Source: Leptospira meyeri
GTDB taxonomy: Bacteria; Spirochaetota; Leptospiria; Leptospirales; Leptospiraceae
Reading direction: 5' to 3'
DNA: 64,000 bases
Assembly (NCBI RefSeq): GCF_004368965.1
Contig: NZ_SORO01000001.1
Coordinates: 310,001 to 374,000, forward strand
Shown: in pieces, positions 34,061-44,329 of the stretch
Position numbering within the stretch: position 1 is the first letter of the stretch
Layout of the letters: every line of letters begins with the position of its first letter
Position numbers and translations under genes: made by a program
The notes under the pieces: generated by a model
Databases searched by the model: none
What the model was told of the DNA's origin: nothing
The model's input: only the letters and a program-made list of their open reading frames with translations

Positions 34061-34208
34061 AGAGGGGAGGGACAATTCCAAAACCGCTACCTGAAGTCAA
34101 AAAAATGTCTCCTTTTTACAACAGTGTGGTGGGAATGTGACGCACCCGTTTTGTGCGCTAAACTAAAGAATTTTACTACAAAATGGATCGTATTTTACGT
34201 GTTAGTGC

Positions 34209-34982
34209 TTAGAAAGCGCTGAGAGCAGACCGGATGAAACTGGTCACTGGTGCTTGTTCTCTCGTGTCTTCCAAACCTTCTCTGAGTTCTTTCAAAACCA
34301 CCTGGGCATCTCCAAGGGTGGTATTGACTGATTTGTGCACGTCGCTTTCATTGATGAGTTTTCCGAGAGTTCCTTGGCCCTCGTTGATCTTTCCTGTGAT
34401 CCCTGCTATGTTTTGTACTGTTTTTCGAATGTCTGATCGGTTTTCTGCAATAAGTTCCGAAAGAGAAACGAGGGGATCTTGGGTGACCTTTCCTTGGATG
34501 GGTATCATTTTCCCCGACCGAGGAGAGATTTCCACTTTGGTGAGGGCAGGCTCTGCCATCATGTATTCTTTGGTTTTGGGATCGACCGGAAACTTAGAAC
34601 CTGGGTCAAGAGAGACCACCCGACCCGAAAGTAAACTTTCGTTTTTGATCGTGATTTCATAATTAGAAAAAAGTTGCACCTTACCTTTTAAGAGAAGGGT
34701 GAGTTCCACCTTCGTTCCAATCCCGGTTTCTCCTTCGGGCAATAGGTTTCCATATTCATCAATTTGTACCAATCGGATTTTGGATACATAACCAAAAGGA
34801 ACCCCGTGAATAGTGACTTTGTTTCCTATTTTAATTCCCTCCGCATCAGGAAAGTAAACTGGGAGTTGGTAACCTGATTTTTGAAAGGGCCCACCTTCAG
34901 TGACAATGGTAAAATAACCCACAGCCACAAGTGAAAAGATAAAAAGAAGACCGACGATGAGAGCACGACCTATGGTAGGCAT
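34209..34982 (-). CDS. mlaD: MlaD-like MCE-domain protein
   Basis: MlaD forms the periplasmic substrate ring of the Mla phospholipid transporter. The 257-aa protein has a signal-anchor helix ([18 protein letters not shown]) and the MCE domain with [19 protein letters not shown] (about 44-62), followed by a long helical tail ([17 protein letters not shown]). It follows mlaF after 32 bases. The family call is solid. Confidence 0.9.
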   Translation of the reverse strand: MPTIGRALIVGLLFIFSLVAVGYFTIVTEGGPFQKSGYQLPVYFPDAEGIKIGNKVTIHGVPFGYVSKIRLVQIDEYGNLLPEGETGIGTKVELTLLLKGKVQLFSNYEITIKNESLLSGRVVSLDPGSKFPVDPKTKEYMMAEPALTKVEISPRSGKMIPIQGKVTQDPLVSLSELIAENRSDIRKTVQNIAGITGKINEGQGTLGKLINESDVHKSVNTTLGDAQVVLKELREGLEDTREQAPVTSFIRSALSAF

Positions 34983-35014
34983 TCCCTAAATTTCTCCTAA
35001 AGTGATGGTCAAAG

Positions 35015-35815
35015 TCAATTGGATTTTCCTTTTTTTAATTCGGAATGATCAAGAATCATCGGACCAACGGTATTACCATGAATGAACTGTTGGATAACAG
35101 GATTTGTTGATTTTTGGATTTCCTCTGAAGTTCCACAAAACTGTACCTTACCTTCATAAAGAAAACTGATGCGGTCGGCAATTCGGTAGGCTGAGTTCAT
35201 ATCGTGAGTGACCACTATGGACGTTAGACCTAACTCCTTTTGCAAACGAATGACTAAATCATTGATGACATTGGACATCACCGGGTCAAGACCAGATGTA
35301 GGTTCATCGTATAACACGATTTTAGGTTGGGAAGTGAGAGCTCGTGCAAGGCCCACACGTTTTTTCATCCCCCCTGAAATATTACTTGGTAAGGTATCTT
35401 TGGCAGGTACTAAATCGAGCCATTTTAACTTTTCCATAACAATACGATCCAGTTCTTCTCCTGATGCAATTTTATGTTCCCTGAGGGGAAGGGCTACATT
35501 TTCATAGACAGTGAGCCAATTAATGAGTGCTCCTGATTGGAATAACACTCCCAGTTTGGATCTAAGTTCCTCTTTTTTCTTTTCGCTCGCTTTGACGATG
35601 GACTCACCAAAAATCTGACAATCTCCTTCGTCTGGATCAAGAAGTCCAGTGATATGTTTGAGACTGACTGATTTTCCTGTTCCAGAAGGTCCAAGGATTA
35701 CCATTGTTTCGCCTTGTTTGACGGTTAAGTTCATTCCTTGTAAGATCTTTCGTTTACCGAAAGCTTTATGGACGTTTTTCATTTCAATGGCAAAGGGTTC
35801 CATAATTTCCTTCAT
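35015..35815 (-). CDS. mlaF: MlaF-like ABC transporter ATPase
   Basis: This is the ATPase of the lipid transporter. It has Walker A GPSGTGKS, signature SGGMKKR, and Walker [12 protein letters not shown]. The long insert and the order of motifs match MlaF/YrbF. It overlaps the end of mlaE by four bases (ATGA). It should energise movement of lipids between MlaE and MlaD. Confidence 0.93.
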   Translation of the reverse strand: MKEIMEPFAIEMKNVHKAFGKRKILQGMNLTVKQGETMVILGPSGTGKSVSLKHITGLLDPDEGDCQIFGESIVKASEKKKEELRSKLGVLFQSGALINWLTVYENVALPLREHKIASGEELDRIVMEKLKWLDLVPAKDTLPSNISGGMKKRVGLARALTSQPKIVLYDEPTSGLDPVMSNVINDLVIRLQKELGLTSIVVTHDMNSAYRIADRISFLYEGKVQFCGTSEEIQKSTNPVIQQFIHGNTVGPMILDHSELKKGKSN

Positions 35816-36588
35816 TTATAAAATAAAGCGGTGAGCACATAACCAGAAAAAATGACCATAAGAAAGGAGGTGACCACTGCCTTTCTTGTGGTTTGCCCTA
35901 CACCGATGGCTCCACCTTCGGTTCTAAGTCCTTGGCTACAGGATATGGTGGAGATCGAAAGACCAAATACATAACCTTTCAGAAGGCCCACGTATAAATC
36001 CTTTAAACCAGGAACAGAGGATATTCGGTAATAAACATCTTGAAAATAACTGATCATATCAATTCCCAGTTGGAAATGTCCTACAATTCCGCCACCTAAG
36101 ATTCCTAATGCGGCGGAATATACACATAGGACAGGAACCATAATTGAAAAGCCAACAATTCTTGGTAGAACAAGATATCTAATCGGACTGATTGACATCA
36201 CTTCCAAAGCATCGATTTCCTCCGAAACTTTCATCGTTCCGATCTCAGCAGCCATTGCCGAACCAACAGAAGCGGCCAAGATGAGAGAAGTCATAAAAGG
36301 AGACATCTCACGAGTGAGTGTGATGGTAAGTAAAAGTCCGATCTGGCCTTCTGCTCCAAAGTCGCGGAGTCCAAGGCCGGTGTTGAGTCCAAGGATCATT
36401 CCAGTGAAAACAGAAACAATGGAGACAACAAACAAAGAACCAACACCTGCGATAAACATTTGTTCTAAGATCTCTTTTCTCTTGAAATATAGGTGGTGAG
36501 ATTGTCCTGCAGCGCGAAATAGAAGAAGGACAGTGTAACCAACGGCGTAGAGAAAAGGTTCCAAGGTTTTGGAATAAATACGTTTCAT
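35812..36588 (-). CDS. mlaE: MlaE-like permease
   Basis: The 258-aa inner-membrane protein belongs to the MlaE/YrbE permease family, with conserved [15 protein letters not shown] and FLVLP-type segments such as [10 protein letters not shown]. About five to six helices. It is the membrane channel for MlaF and MlaD. I used the ATG at [11 protein letters not shown]; the preceding ATG three codons earlier lies inside the end of the barrel-like gene. The overlap with that gene is 4-13 bases. Confidence 0.92.
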   Translation of the reverse strand: MKRIYSKTLEPFLYAVGYTVLLLFRAAGQSHHLYFKRKEILEQMFIAGVGSLFVVSIVSVFTGMILGLNTGLGLRDFGAEGQIGLLLTITLTREMSPFMTSLILAASVGSAMAAEIGTMKVSEEIDALEVMSISPIRYLVLPRIVGFSIMVPVLCVYSAALGILGGGIVGHFQLGIDMISYFQDVYYRISSVPGLKDLYVGLLKGYVFGLSISTISCSQGLRTEGGAIGVGQTTRKAVVTSFLMVIFSGYVLTALFYK

Positions 36589-37994
36589 AGTTCCCACCAG
36601 AGGAGTTTGAATTTATTTTTTGTATCTCGGGTATCAATTCCAAAAAATCCGTAAAGGAAATCATACCGAAATCCAGTTGGAGATTTGGAATACTCTACGA
36701 GTAAGGGAATGTGGATATGTGTTTCTTCCTCTGTCCAACGATGCGAGTAAAGTCTTGTAATTAAATGCAAACGTTTTTCTCCATTGGAAGATCTTTTGTA
36801 TTCTACAATAGAAAAGATCGGTTCCCAAACATCTTCCATCACTTCAAAGCGAACTGGGATAATGGCAAGGGTATTCCATCCAAAATTTCCATCGGCATCT
36901 TTATGATAACGAAATAGTGGCCACAGTTTTAAGTAATAATCTTCTCTACCTGTTTGGACATATTCACTTTTCATATGGGAATAAAAAGGTAATAAAAAAT
37001 GAGAGGTGGCTTTTAAGTGTGAGGTATTTTGCGACAAACGAATGTAAAATGGAGTTACAAACTCTGCTTCTTTATTAGCAAAGTAAGAATATCCGTAAAA
37101 TGGGAAAAATACAAGTTTTTCCGTATCTTTTTTTTCGGAAGTTGTATATTGGAAAAAAATAAAAAGAGCAGTGTAGTTGGTTTGTCCTGTTTTTTTGTCA
37201 TACCCATAAGAGAATAAAGAATTCAAAATGGGAAACCAAAGGTAGGCTCTACTTTTCATATTCCCATCTCTAGAATCCTTACTATTATAGAGAGGGAAAA
37301 AAATAGAATACGAAGTTGGTTCCTTTTTATCCAATCTTTCTTCCCCCCATTGGAAAAAAGGCCAAAGAAAGGACTGTCGTTTGTACTTCCCTTCATTTTC
37401 TTTTTTTGAATAAATTGGGAAAATACGAAAGTCACTTCTTGTTTCCGAACCTCCCCACATTACCAACGGCCAAAGGATGGACTTTGCATCGTAGGTTTTG
37501 TATTTCCATTCAGAATATACTGGAAATAGAACATAACTTAGTTCCTGGTAAGAGAGTTTGTTTCTGATTTTTCCATAGATGGGAAAAACACTGAAATAGT
37601 TTTCCCTTTGTGACTCACCTTTCCCCCAAATGAAAAGGGGAGTGAAGAGGATATCCTCATCTTCGTCACCTTCTTCATGTTTGAATCCTGTCCCACTAAA
37701 GAAAAACAAGGAGGACCAGGTATACCAGTAGTTGGTTTCTTCTTTGTAATAAAATGGGGAGAGATAACTTTTAAAGCGAAAGGCATAAGTTTTATCTTGG
37801 AAACCCAAGTAAAATGGACGGAATGCTAAATAACTTTGTCGGCCCCGTTTTTCTGATTCATATAAAAACCAAAATTGGTGGTAATCAGACTTGATATCCT
37901 CCGTGAAGGAATTGGGTAGTTTGGCAAAAACTGAGGAACTGAGAAAGAAGAGACAAAAAACAATTCCGAATTGAATTTTAAAGCGGGAATCCAC
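36585..37994 (-). CDS. Secreted barrel-like protein, first gene of the mla operon
   Basis: This 469-aa protein has a signal peptide ([12 protein letters not shown]) and then dense alternation of aromatic and polar residues with a recurrent Phe/Trp-Pro-x-Tyr/Phe motif: [48 protein letters not shown]. This layout suggests a beta-rich outer-membrane protein of repeating strands. It overlaps mlaE, so it is part of the Mla transcript and may stand where an MlaA- or LptD-like outer-membrane partner would (inference). I do not recognise the family. Confidence 0.65.
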   Translation of the reverse strand: MDSRFKIQFGIVFCLFFLSSSVFAKLPNSFTEDIKSDYHQFWFLYESEKRGRQSYLAFRPFYLGFQDKTYAFRFKSYLSPFYYKEETNYWYTWSSLFFFSGTGFKHEEGDEDEDILFTPLFIWGKGESQRENYFSVFPIYGKIRNKLSYQELSYVLFPVYSEWKYKTYDAKSILWPLVMWGGSETRSDFRIFPIYSKKENEGKYKRQSFLWPFFQWGEERLDKKEPTSYSIFFPLYNSKDSRDGNMKSRAYLWFPILNSLFSYGYDKKTGQTNYTALFIFFQYTTSEKKDTEKLVFFPFYGYSYFANKEAEFVTPFYIRLSQNTSHLKATSHFLLPFYSHMKSEYVQTGREDYYLKLWPLFRYHKDADGNFGWNTLAIIPVRFEVMEDVWEPIFSIVEYKRSSNGEKRLHLITRLYSHRWTEEETHIHIPLLVEYSKSPTGFRYDFLYGFFGIDTRDTKNKFKLLWWEL

Positions 37995-38041
37995 GTAATT
38001 TCAATATCTTCAAGTTTCTATAAAAGGAATCAAGTGATTTC

Positions 38042-39091
38042 ATGATCCAAACCAAAATCGCACTGCTTTTCGGGGGTATCTCCGGGGAACATATTATCTC
38101 CATTCGTTCTTCTTATTTCATTTTCAATACAATTGATCGGGAAAAATACCAAGTTTGTCCGGTTTATATTGACCAATCAGGAAAATTTTGGATACCGGAT
38201 GGGAAGGATCCAGTGTATCCAGATCCTTCAGGCATATCAGAAATAGAATTTCTGAATGAATTTTCTTCAGTAAACGGGATTACCAATCCATCTTCTGGTG
38301 CGGGTTTACTAGGACATGGATTTCAGGCCGCCTTTTTGGGGTTACATGGTGGTGCTGGCGAAGATGGTAGAATCCAAGGATTTTTGGATGTATTAGAAAT
38401 TCCGCATACTGGATCAGGGGTTTTGGCTTCTGCTCTTGCTATGGATAAATACAGGGCCAATCTTTTATTCCAAACGATCGGAATACCCGTGGCACCTTTT
38501 GTGGATTTAGAAAAAGGAAAATCGGATGCTAGGAAAATTGTTTTAAACTTACCTTTTGAATTCCCAGTCTTCATCAAACCAACGCTTGGTGGTTCGAGTG
38601 TCAATACGGGAATGGCAAAAACTCCCGAGGAAGCGATGCTTCTCATTGATAAAATTTTTGTTTCGGAAGATAGAGTCCTCATCCAAAAACTAATTTCGGG
38701 AACGGAAGTCTCTATTGGAGTTCTTGAAAAAAAGGAAGGAGAAAAAAGAATTCCATTTGCTCTCGTTCCAACTGAGATTCGTCCCAAATCTGAATTTTTT
38801 GATTTTGAAGCCAAATATACCAAAGGTGGAAGTGAAGAAATTACCCCAGCACCAGTAGGGGATACGATCACAAAAAAACTACAAGAGTATACTTTGAAAT
38901 GCCATGAGGTGCTTGGTTGCAAAGGTTACTCACGAACTGATTTTATCATTAGCGATGGAGTGCCTTATGTTTTGGAAACCAATACACTTCCTGGAATGAC
39001 GGGGACAAGTCTCATCCCCCAACAAGCAAAGGCACTCGGGATTGAGATGAAAGAAGTTTTTACTTGGCTTCTGCGACTTGCTCTTTCTTAG
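38042..39091 (+). CDS. ddl: D-alanine-D-alanine ligase
   Basis: Ddl makes the D-Ala-D-Ala dipeptide for peptidoglycan. The 349-aa protein has the N-terminal [17 protein letters not shown], the [14 protein letters not shown] segment, [14 protein letters not shown] and the metal-binding [11 protein letters not shown] near the C-terminus. Start and length fit VanA/Ddl enzymes. Its last 32 bases overlap the convergent symporter gene. Confidence 0.95.
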   Translation: MIQTKIALLFGGISGEHIISIRSSYFIFNTIDREKYQVCPVYIDQSGKFWIPDGKDPVYPDPSGISEIEFLNEFSSVNGITNPSSGAGLLGHGFQAAFLGLHGGAGEDGRIQGFLDVLEIPHTGSGVLASALAMDKYRANLLFQTIGIPVAPFVDLEKGKSDARKIVLNLPFEFPVFIKPTLGGSSVNTGMAKTPEEAMLLIDKIFVSEDRVLIQKLISGTEVSIGVLEKKEGEKRIPFALVPTEIRPKSEFFDFEAKYTKGGSEEITPAPVGDTITKKLQEYTLKCHEVLGCKGYSRTDFIISDGVPYVLETNTLPGMTGTSLIPQQAKALGIEMKEVFTWLLRLALS

Positions 39092-40460
39092 GAAAAATAT
39101 ACATTCCAATTAGGATGGCGATAAGGCTTGCAATCGTTCCATAAAAATGGCTAGTCATATCGTCACCATAAACTTCCAAAATAAGCCAGGTAACAATCCC
39201 CACGAGTAAAGAAAAAAGCGCAGATCTTTCATCTGCCTTTTGGCTCATCAGTCCAAATACCATTGGAATAAACAGAGTCACAAGAGAGATTCCTCCTGAG
39301 TCTTCCACAAGAGCATAAATGGAAGGTTTTCCCACGGCAAGTAAAAAGGAAATGCCTGCAATGATGAGAACGGAAGTTCTAGAAAGCAGGAGTAACTTTT
39401 TATCATTCATATCTTTGAATGCGTATTTTAGAATATTCTCAGATAATATAGAAGAAGGTGCAAGAATGGCTCCTGATGCAGTGGAAAGGATGGCAGAAAT
39501 GAGTGCAGAAAAAAATAACACCTGAATCCATGGACTGGAAAACTTGGAAATCATAGTTGGAATGAGAAGTTGTCCTGTTTCCGAATTTAAATCAAAATTT
39601 GGGATTAAACTTTTGGCATGAAGACCTAAAAAAAGGGGGATGAGTGCGAAGAGTAAATAAAAAAAGGAAGATAAGTAAGATGCTCGAATGGCCACTTTTT
39701 CGGATTTAGCAGACATCACCCTTTGAAAAATATCCTGTTGCGGTAATGATCCAAACCCAACTACCATCCAAGCAGATAAATACAAAGTCCAAGCATGGTA
39801 ATTGGATTCTGGAAAAAAACGAAAGAACCCATCTGGTTTTTCTTGGATGCTTGACCAAATGGATTTTACACCATTTAACTCATATAAGACAAAAACTAGA
39901 CCTATGATGATCGAGATCGATTGGAAAAAATCGGTCAAAGAAACAGACCACATACCGCCTAAATATGTATAAAAAACAACAAGACAGGCTCCAATCACAA
40001 TGGCAGTGAATTGGTTGATCCCAAATAAAATTTGTACCATAATGCCGAGGGCCACAAATTGCGCTGCGACCCAACCGAAATAGGAAAAAATCAGGCAGAT
40101 CCCAGCGATAAACTCCATTTTTTTTCCATATCGGTTTCGATAGAAGTCACCGAAGGTAAGGATTTGCATTCGATAGAGATACTTTGCAAAAACGAGTCCA
40201 AGCAGAAAAAGACAAAGAGCTCCACCAAACGGATCTTGGATGACTGCTAAAAATCCTCCTTTTGCAAATTCTACGGATGAACCAAGAATGGTTTCACTTC
40301 CAAACCAAGTGGCAAATAAAGCAGCAGTGGAAATGGGAAGGGGTAAACTTCTGCCGGCTAAAATAAAGTCTTTGGAATTTTTTACTTTTTTTGCCGCATA
40401 AACTCCAATCGCAATCGTAATAAAAAGGTAACCAATGATAAATGCAGCTTGGAAATTCAT
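39060..40460 (-). CDS. Sodium:solute symporter (SSS family)
   Basis: This 466-aa protein has about thirteen helices and the SSS features: [23 protein letters not shown], then [18 protein letters not shown], and [11 protein letters not shown]. The likely substrate is a small solute such as proline, pantothenate or a sugar; it cannot be set. It is last in a minus-strand operon with xseB upstream (3 bases), an unexplained partnership. Confidence 0.9.
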   Translation of the reverse strand: MNFQAAFIIGYLFITIAIGVYAAKKVKNSKDFILAGRSLPLPISTAALFATWFGSETILGSSVEFAKGGFLAVIQDPFGGALCLFLLGLVFAKYLYRMQILTFGDFYRNRYGKKMEFIAGICLIFSYFGWVAAQFVALGIMVQILFGINQFTAIVIGACLVVFYTYLGGMWSVSLTDFFQSISIIIGLVFVLYELNGVKSIWSSIQEKPDGFFRFFPESNYHAWTLYLSAWMVVGFGSLPQQDIFQRVMSAKSEKVAIRASYLSSFFYLLFALIPLFLGLHAKSLIPNFDLNSETGQLLIPTMISKFSSPWIQVLFFSALISAILSTASGAILAPSSILSENILKYAFKDMNDKKLLLLSRTSVLIIAGISFLLAVGKPSIYALVEDSGGISLVTLFIPMVFGLMSQKADERSALFSLLVGIVTWLILEVYGDDMTSHFYGTIASLIAILIGMYIFPKKEQVAEAK

Positions 40461-40463
40461 TCT

Positions 40464-40739
40464 TTAAAATAGATCTTCTTCCACTGGTTTCGAAGGACTT
40501 TCATCTTTCTTTTTTTTCACTGATGCTTTTACAATTTCACCACTGGGAGCCTTCGATAAAAATTCAATTTTTGCCTCTGCATCTACCAATCTTTCCGAAC
40601 AAACCTTTTTTAGTTCCATTCCTCTTTCGTAGGCTTTGATGGATTCTTCTAAAGAAAGAGTCCCTCGTTCTAATTTTTCTGCAATGTCTTCTAATTCACG
40701 AAGTGCTTCTTCAAAACTAATTGTCTTTTTCTCTACCAT
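40464..40739 (-). CDS. xseB: Exonuclease VII small subunit
   Basis: XseB is the small helical subunit of exonuclease VII. The 91-aa protein has the family core SFEEALRELEDIAEKLERGTLSLEESIKAYERG and a basic C-terminal tail. It is the usual partner of XseA, whose gene ends eight bases upstream. Confidence 0.93.
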   Translation of the reverse strand: MVEKKTISFEEALRELEDIAEKLERGTLSLEESIKAYERGMELKKVCSERLVDAEAKIEFLSKAPSGEIVKASVKKKKDESPSKPVEEDLF

Positions 40740-40747
40740 GGGGATTC

Positions 40748-42025
40748 CTATATTTTTTCTTTTACTTCTACGAGAAGTTTTCCATCAGAAAGAAAAACTT
40801 CCAAATTTTCATTTTCTTTGATTTTATGAATGGAGGAAATAACTTGTTTGTCTTGGTTTCGAACCACAGAATATCCCCTTTGTAAAGTTCCAAGAGGAGA
40901 AAAATGAATTAATCGTTGTTCTGCGAGCGTAAATTTATTTTGAATTCGTTCTAAATAAGATTTCCAGTTCTGCGATAAGGTATCAAACTTTTGGAATTCA
41001 CTTTGTTTGCGTACCAAATAGTTTTTTCCTAGGAGAGAGATCTTTGTCATCAGTTCGTCGAGAGCTGTGGATCTTACCTCTAAGAGAGTTTTAGGATTTT
41101 GAAATACAGGCCTTCCAACAATTCCGGCCCATTTTTCCTTTCCCAGACGTACGACACCGTTCAGTGCTGCTTTAAGTCTCTCTTCCATTTCATCCAAACG
41201 GATAAGGGTATCCGATACATTGGGGATGGCAAGTTTTGCGGCAGCGGTTGGAGTAGGCGTTGTGGCATCGGCTGCTAGGTCTGTGAGTACTCGGTCTATT
41301 TCATGACCCACTGCGGAGATAATCGGTATTCGAGAATTGTAATATGCCATAACCACTGCTTCTTGGTTAAATGCCATTAGATCTTCAAATGACCCACCGC
41401 CCCGACCCGCAATGATCACATCCACTTCCCATTTCGGATCATTGATTTCTCTGATGGCTTCTATGATTGAACTCTCAGCACCATCCCCTTGGACAAGGCA
41501 TGGTGAAACTAAAATTTGAATGGAAGGATTGAGGTCTGTGGCAATCCGAATGATGTCTTCAACGGCTGCACCCTTAGGAGAAGTGACAATGCCGAGACGT
41601 TTCGGAAATTTTGGAAGAGGGCGTTTGTGGTTCAAATCAAAAATTCCCTTTTCATGTAGGCTCTTTTTCAGTTTCTCAATTTTTAAAAGGATGTCTCCTT
41701 CACCAATTTCTTCAATCTTTTGAACGGTTATGCTATAATAACCACCAGGTTCATACACAGAGACAGAGCCATAAACTAAAATCTCCATTCCATTGCGAAG
41801 GGGAGTCCCTTTATAGTTTTTGGCTTGGAAGGAAAAGAAGGCACACTTGATAACACTTGCCGTATCTTTCAGAGAGAAATACATATGCCCCGAACTATTA
41901 GTTTGGGAATGGTTTGAGATTTCTCCCCGAATCCAAATATTCTTGAATTCAGGTGAATCTTGAAGTTTGGCTTTGATCAGCCGATTGACTTCACTGACAC
42001 TGAGGGATGAATCAACTGTTTCCAT
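40748..42025 (-). CDS. xseA: Exonuclease VII large subunit
   Basis: XseA degrades single-stranded DNA from both ends with XseB. The 425-aa protein begins with an OB-fold (residues 1-100, IRGEISNHSQTNSSGHMYF), then the catalytic domain (TSPKGAAVEDI, IIAGRGGGSFEDLMAFN) and a C-terminal coiled coil. It starts one base after the AI-2E-type gene ends. Confidence 0.95.
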   Translation of the reverse strand: METVDSSLSVSEVNRLIKAKLQDSPEFKNIWIRGEISNHSQTNSSGHMYFSLKDTASVIKCAFFSFQAKNYKGTPLRNGMEILVYGSVSVYEPGGYYSITVQKIEEIGEGDILLKIEKLKKSLHEKGIFDLNHKRPLPKFPKRLGIVTSPKGAAVEDIIRIATDLNPSIQILVSPCLVQGDGAESSIIEAIREINDPKWEVDVIIAGRGGGSFEDLMAFNQEAVVMAYYNSRIPIISAVGHEIDRVLTDLAADATTPTPTAAAKLAIPNVSDTLIRLDEMEERLKAALNGVVRLGKEKWAGIVGRPVFQNPKTLLEVRSTALDELMTKISLLGKNYLVRKQSEFQKFDTLSQNWKSYLERIQNKFTLAEQRLIHFSPLGTLQRGYSVVRNQDKQVISSIHKIKENENLEVFLSDGKLLVEVKEKI

Positions 42026-43135
42026 TTAAGTAGTCTGAAAACGAGTTTCTCTAAAGATTTTCCAAAAGTCCCATAAGATGATGACAAGGGTTAAAGCCAT
42101 AGGTCCAATGATGATCCCTGCAACACCAAACTCTTGTAATCCGCCAATAAGAGAGAGAAAAATTAAAAATGGATGAGTTTTTAGTTTTTTGTCTAAAATT
42201 TTTGGTTTTACTAAGTTTTCTAGAATCAAATAACTTGCCCCACCTGCTATCATAAAAAGAATACTACCGGTCCAATTTTCTTGGACTAGACCTATATAAA
42301 GTCCAATCGGTAACCATACAACAGATGTTCCCACCACAGGGATTAATGAAAAAATTGTAGCAATGCTAGAAAGTAAAAACTTATTCGAAACCGAAGTAAA
42401 AAGTAACAAAACATAGATAAGGGCCCCTTGTAATAAGGAAATAAAAAGGTTTCCCATCATTACCGTACGAATGGCTTCCTCAATTCTCCTTCCTAATCTC
42501 TCTTCTATTTCTGTTGGGAATGGTAACAAAACAAAAAGCCCGTGTTCCATCCGGCTTCCCTCTTTATATAAAAAGAAAAGTAAAATAAACGTAAAAAATG
42601 CATTGAAGATGATGGCACCAGGAACTTCAAATGAACCAAGTAAAAAACCTGATGAGTTTTTTAATAAACTATAAATGGAATCTAAATTAAGAATATCCAT
42701 ATGTTGGCCGACGTATTCTCGGTACATCAGCGGAAGTTTGATCCAAAAGAATTCATTTTCAGTAAAAAAATCTGTCAACATTGGACTGTTGAGTAATAAT
42801 GCCACAATAGATTCTTCGGTGAGTTGGTTTCTAATATAGCTAACTAAGTTTAATGATTCTCTTATCAAAGTAGATAGAATGAGATAGGACGGGATAAATA
42901 CTCCCGCAAGCATCAGAATGACCATGATATAGGGTGATAATCCATGAAACTTGACACCTAAAAGATTCTTTAGTTTTTTATGAGTTTTCCTTGTGGTGAG
43001 GTAAAATAGTAAAGCAAGGAAACTCGCCCAAAGGAAGGGCTTGAAAACAAAGAATAAAGTAAGACAGGTTCCTAAAAAAATCGCACCGAGTAGTAGGTAT
43101 ACGATCGTTTCGTTTTTATTTTTAATCCAATTCAT
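42026..43135 (-). CDS. AI-2E family membrane protein
   Basis: This 369-aa protein has about eight helices and matches the AI-2E/PerM family (TqsA-like), with the LFLLYKEGSRME-type region and the conserved PVVGTSVVWLP. The family holds putative exporters of varied function, including Na+/H+ antiport, so the name is not evidence of autoinducer transport. Second gene of a five-gene operon. Confidence 0.85.
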   Translation of the reverse strand: MNWIKNKNETIVYLLLGAIFLGTCLTLFFVFKPFLWASFLALLFYLTTRKTHKKLKNLLGVKFHGLSPYIMVILMLAGVFIPSYLILSTLIRESLNLVSYIRNQLTEESIVALLLNSPMLTDFFTENEFFWIKLPLMYREYVGQHMDILNLDSIYSLLKNSSGFLLGSFEVPGAIIFNAFFTFILLFFLYKEGSRMEHGLFVLLPFPTEIEERLGRRIEEAIRTVMMGNLFISLLQGALIYVLLLFTSVSNKFLLSSIATIFSLIPVVGTSVVWLPIGLYIGLVQENWTGSILFMIAGGASYLILENLVKPKILDKKLKTHPFLIFLSLIGGLQEFGVAGIIIGPMALTLVIILWDFWKIFRETRFQTT

Positions 43136-43137
43136 TT

Positions 43138-43581
43138 TTAATAACTAGAATGTTTTCTAAAATAGAATCGAATGTAATTTGTATTTGTTCCAGTTGTGGA
43201 GACAATGATGGAAAGTGATTTTTTAATGAAACCTTCTAGTAAGTAAGAAATCTCACCATTTTTTTCACTTTTTTCGATCAATTTCCAATCGCCTTGTGCG
43301 GCTCTTGTCTCGATTCTTTTTTGAATCATCTCTAAACTTTCTTCTGATTCCATCAGTAACGTTGCTTCTTTTGTATGGATGTGACTTGTTTTGTATTCGC
43401 TTGATTGGAGTAATTGTGCCTTATCAGGAAAAAAGGACTGAGGAAAAGCTGGTGGAGCATTTGTCGGGTATTTCGTCACAATAATTTGATCAAATCGATA
43501 GATCTCGGTTTGAGGAACCGGGCGACATTCCCAGAGAACAAGAAGTAAAATAGGCAAAAATCGAAGCATTAGGGAAAGCAA
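43138..43581 (-). CDS. Putative lipoprotein heading the xse operon
   Basis: The protein (147 aa) has a lipoprotein-like signal (RFLPILLLVLWEC) with Cys at about 19. The mature part has no known domain; it ends in a beta-rich stretch (IIVSTTGTNTNYIRFYF). It is two bases upstream of the AI-2E-type gene, so the two are co-transcribed. Function unknown. Confidence 0.6.
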   Translation of the reverse strand: MLSLMLRFLPILLLVLWECRPVPQTEIYRFDQIIVTKYPTNAPPAFPQSFFPDKAQLLQSSEYKTSHIHTKEATLLMESEESLEMIQKRIETRAAQGDWKLIEKSEKNGEISYLLEGFIKKSLSIIVSTTGTNTNYIRFYFRKHSSY

Positions 43582-43660
43582 ATGTGAAACTAGTGATTCC
43601 TTCCATTCATTTTTTTAAATCTTTGTTGCCATCTGGTTTGGAAACATATCCTTTTCTTTT

Positions 43661-44302
43661 GTGCTGGATTTCTTAGAATTTAACGCGTTTTTGAATCAGA
43701 TCCTTGCATTGCCCCCTGCTGTACTTTGGGCCTTTTTTTGTTTTTCTAACTTTCTCGAAAATATTTTCCCTCCTTGGCCTGGAGATACGGTCACAGTCTT
43801 TTCTGGGTTTTTATCATCGAGTCCAGGTGCTTCTCTTTCCTTATCTTCGATCATCTGGGCAACCTACCTGGGAAACCTTCTTGGGGCTCTGGCCATGTAT
43901 TTTTTTGGGGAAAGGATCTTAGAATTTCTAAAACGATCCAAGTTTCCTTTTTTGTCCGCAGTTTACCAAGAAGAGAATTTGCATAAGACTCTGGTTTGGT
44001 TCCGAAGGCACGAAGTGATTGTGGTCCTTTTATCTCGGTTTTCGGCAGGGATTCGGTTTTTTGTCTCCATTGTTGCGGGTATGTCCAAAATGAACGTCAT
44101 TAAATTTGTCCTTTTATACTCCTTGGCGATCTCGATTTGGTGTGGGCTTCTACTTTCAGGAGGTTCCATGTTAGGATCCAATTGGAACCAAATCGTTGTT
44201 ATGTTATCATACTACAATCAAACCATCGGAATTCTTGTGATTTGTTTATTTTTATACTTTCTATACCAAATTAGGAAGAAAAGAAATACAAAGTTGACAT
44301 GA
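43661..44302 (+). CDS. DedA-family membrane protein
   Basis: DedA/VTT proteins are inner-membrane proteins needed for envelope integrity; some flip polyprenyl phosphate or lipids. The 213-aa protein has the family's ENIFPPWPGDTV near residue 34 and SRFSAGIRFFVSIVAGMSKM (about 127-146). The only near start is GTG. A large sensor phosphatase gene follows after 27 bases. Confidence 0.88.
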   Translation: MLDFLEFNAFLNQILALPPAVLWAFFCFSNFLENIFPPWPGDTVTVFSGFLSSSPGASLSLSSIIWATYLGNLLGALAMYFFGERILEFLKRSKFPFLSAVYQEENLHKTLVWFRRHEVIVVLLSRFSAGIRFFVSIVAGMSKMNVIKFVLLYSLAISIWCGLLLSGGSMLGSNWNQIVVMLSYYNQTIGILVICLFLYFLYQIRKKRNTKLT

Positions 44303-44329
44303 TATGATTTTCTGTTAGGGTTTTCACCC

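Noticed and set aside
34110..34208. Short stems (GCAC...GTGC, AGTGCTT...AAGCGCT) between lpxC and mlaD
   Set aside because: Stems are short or rely on wobble pairs and lack a T run in either direction.
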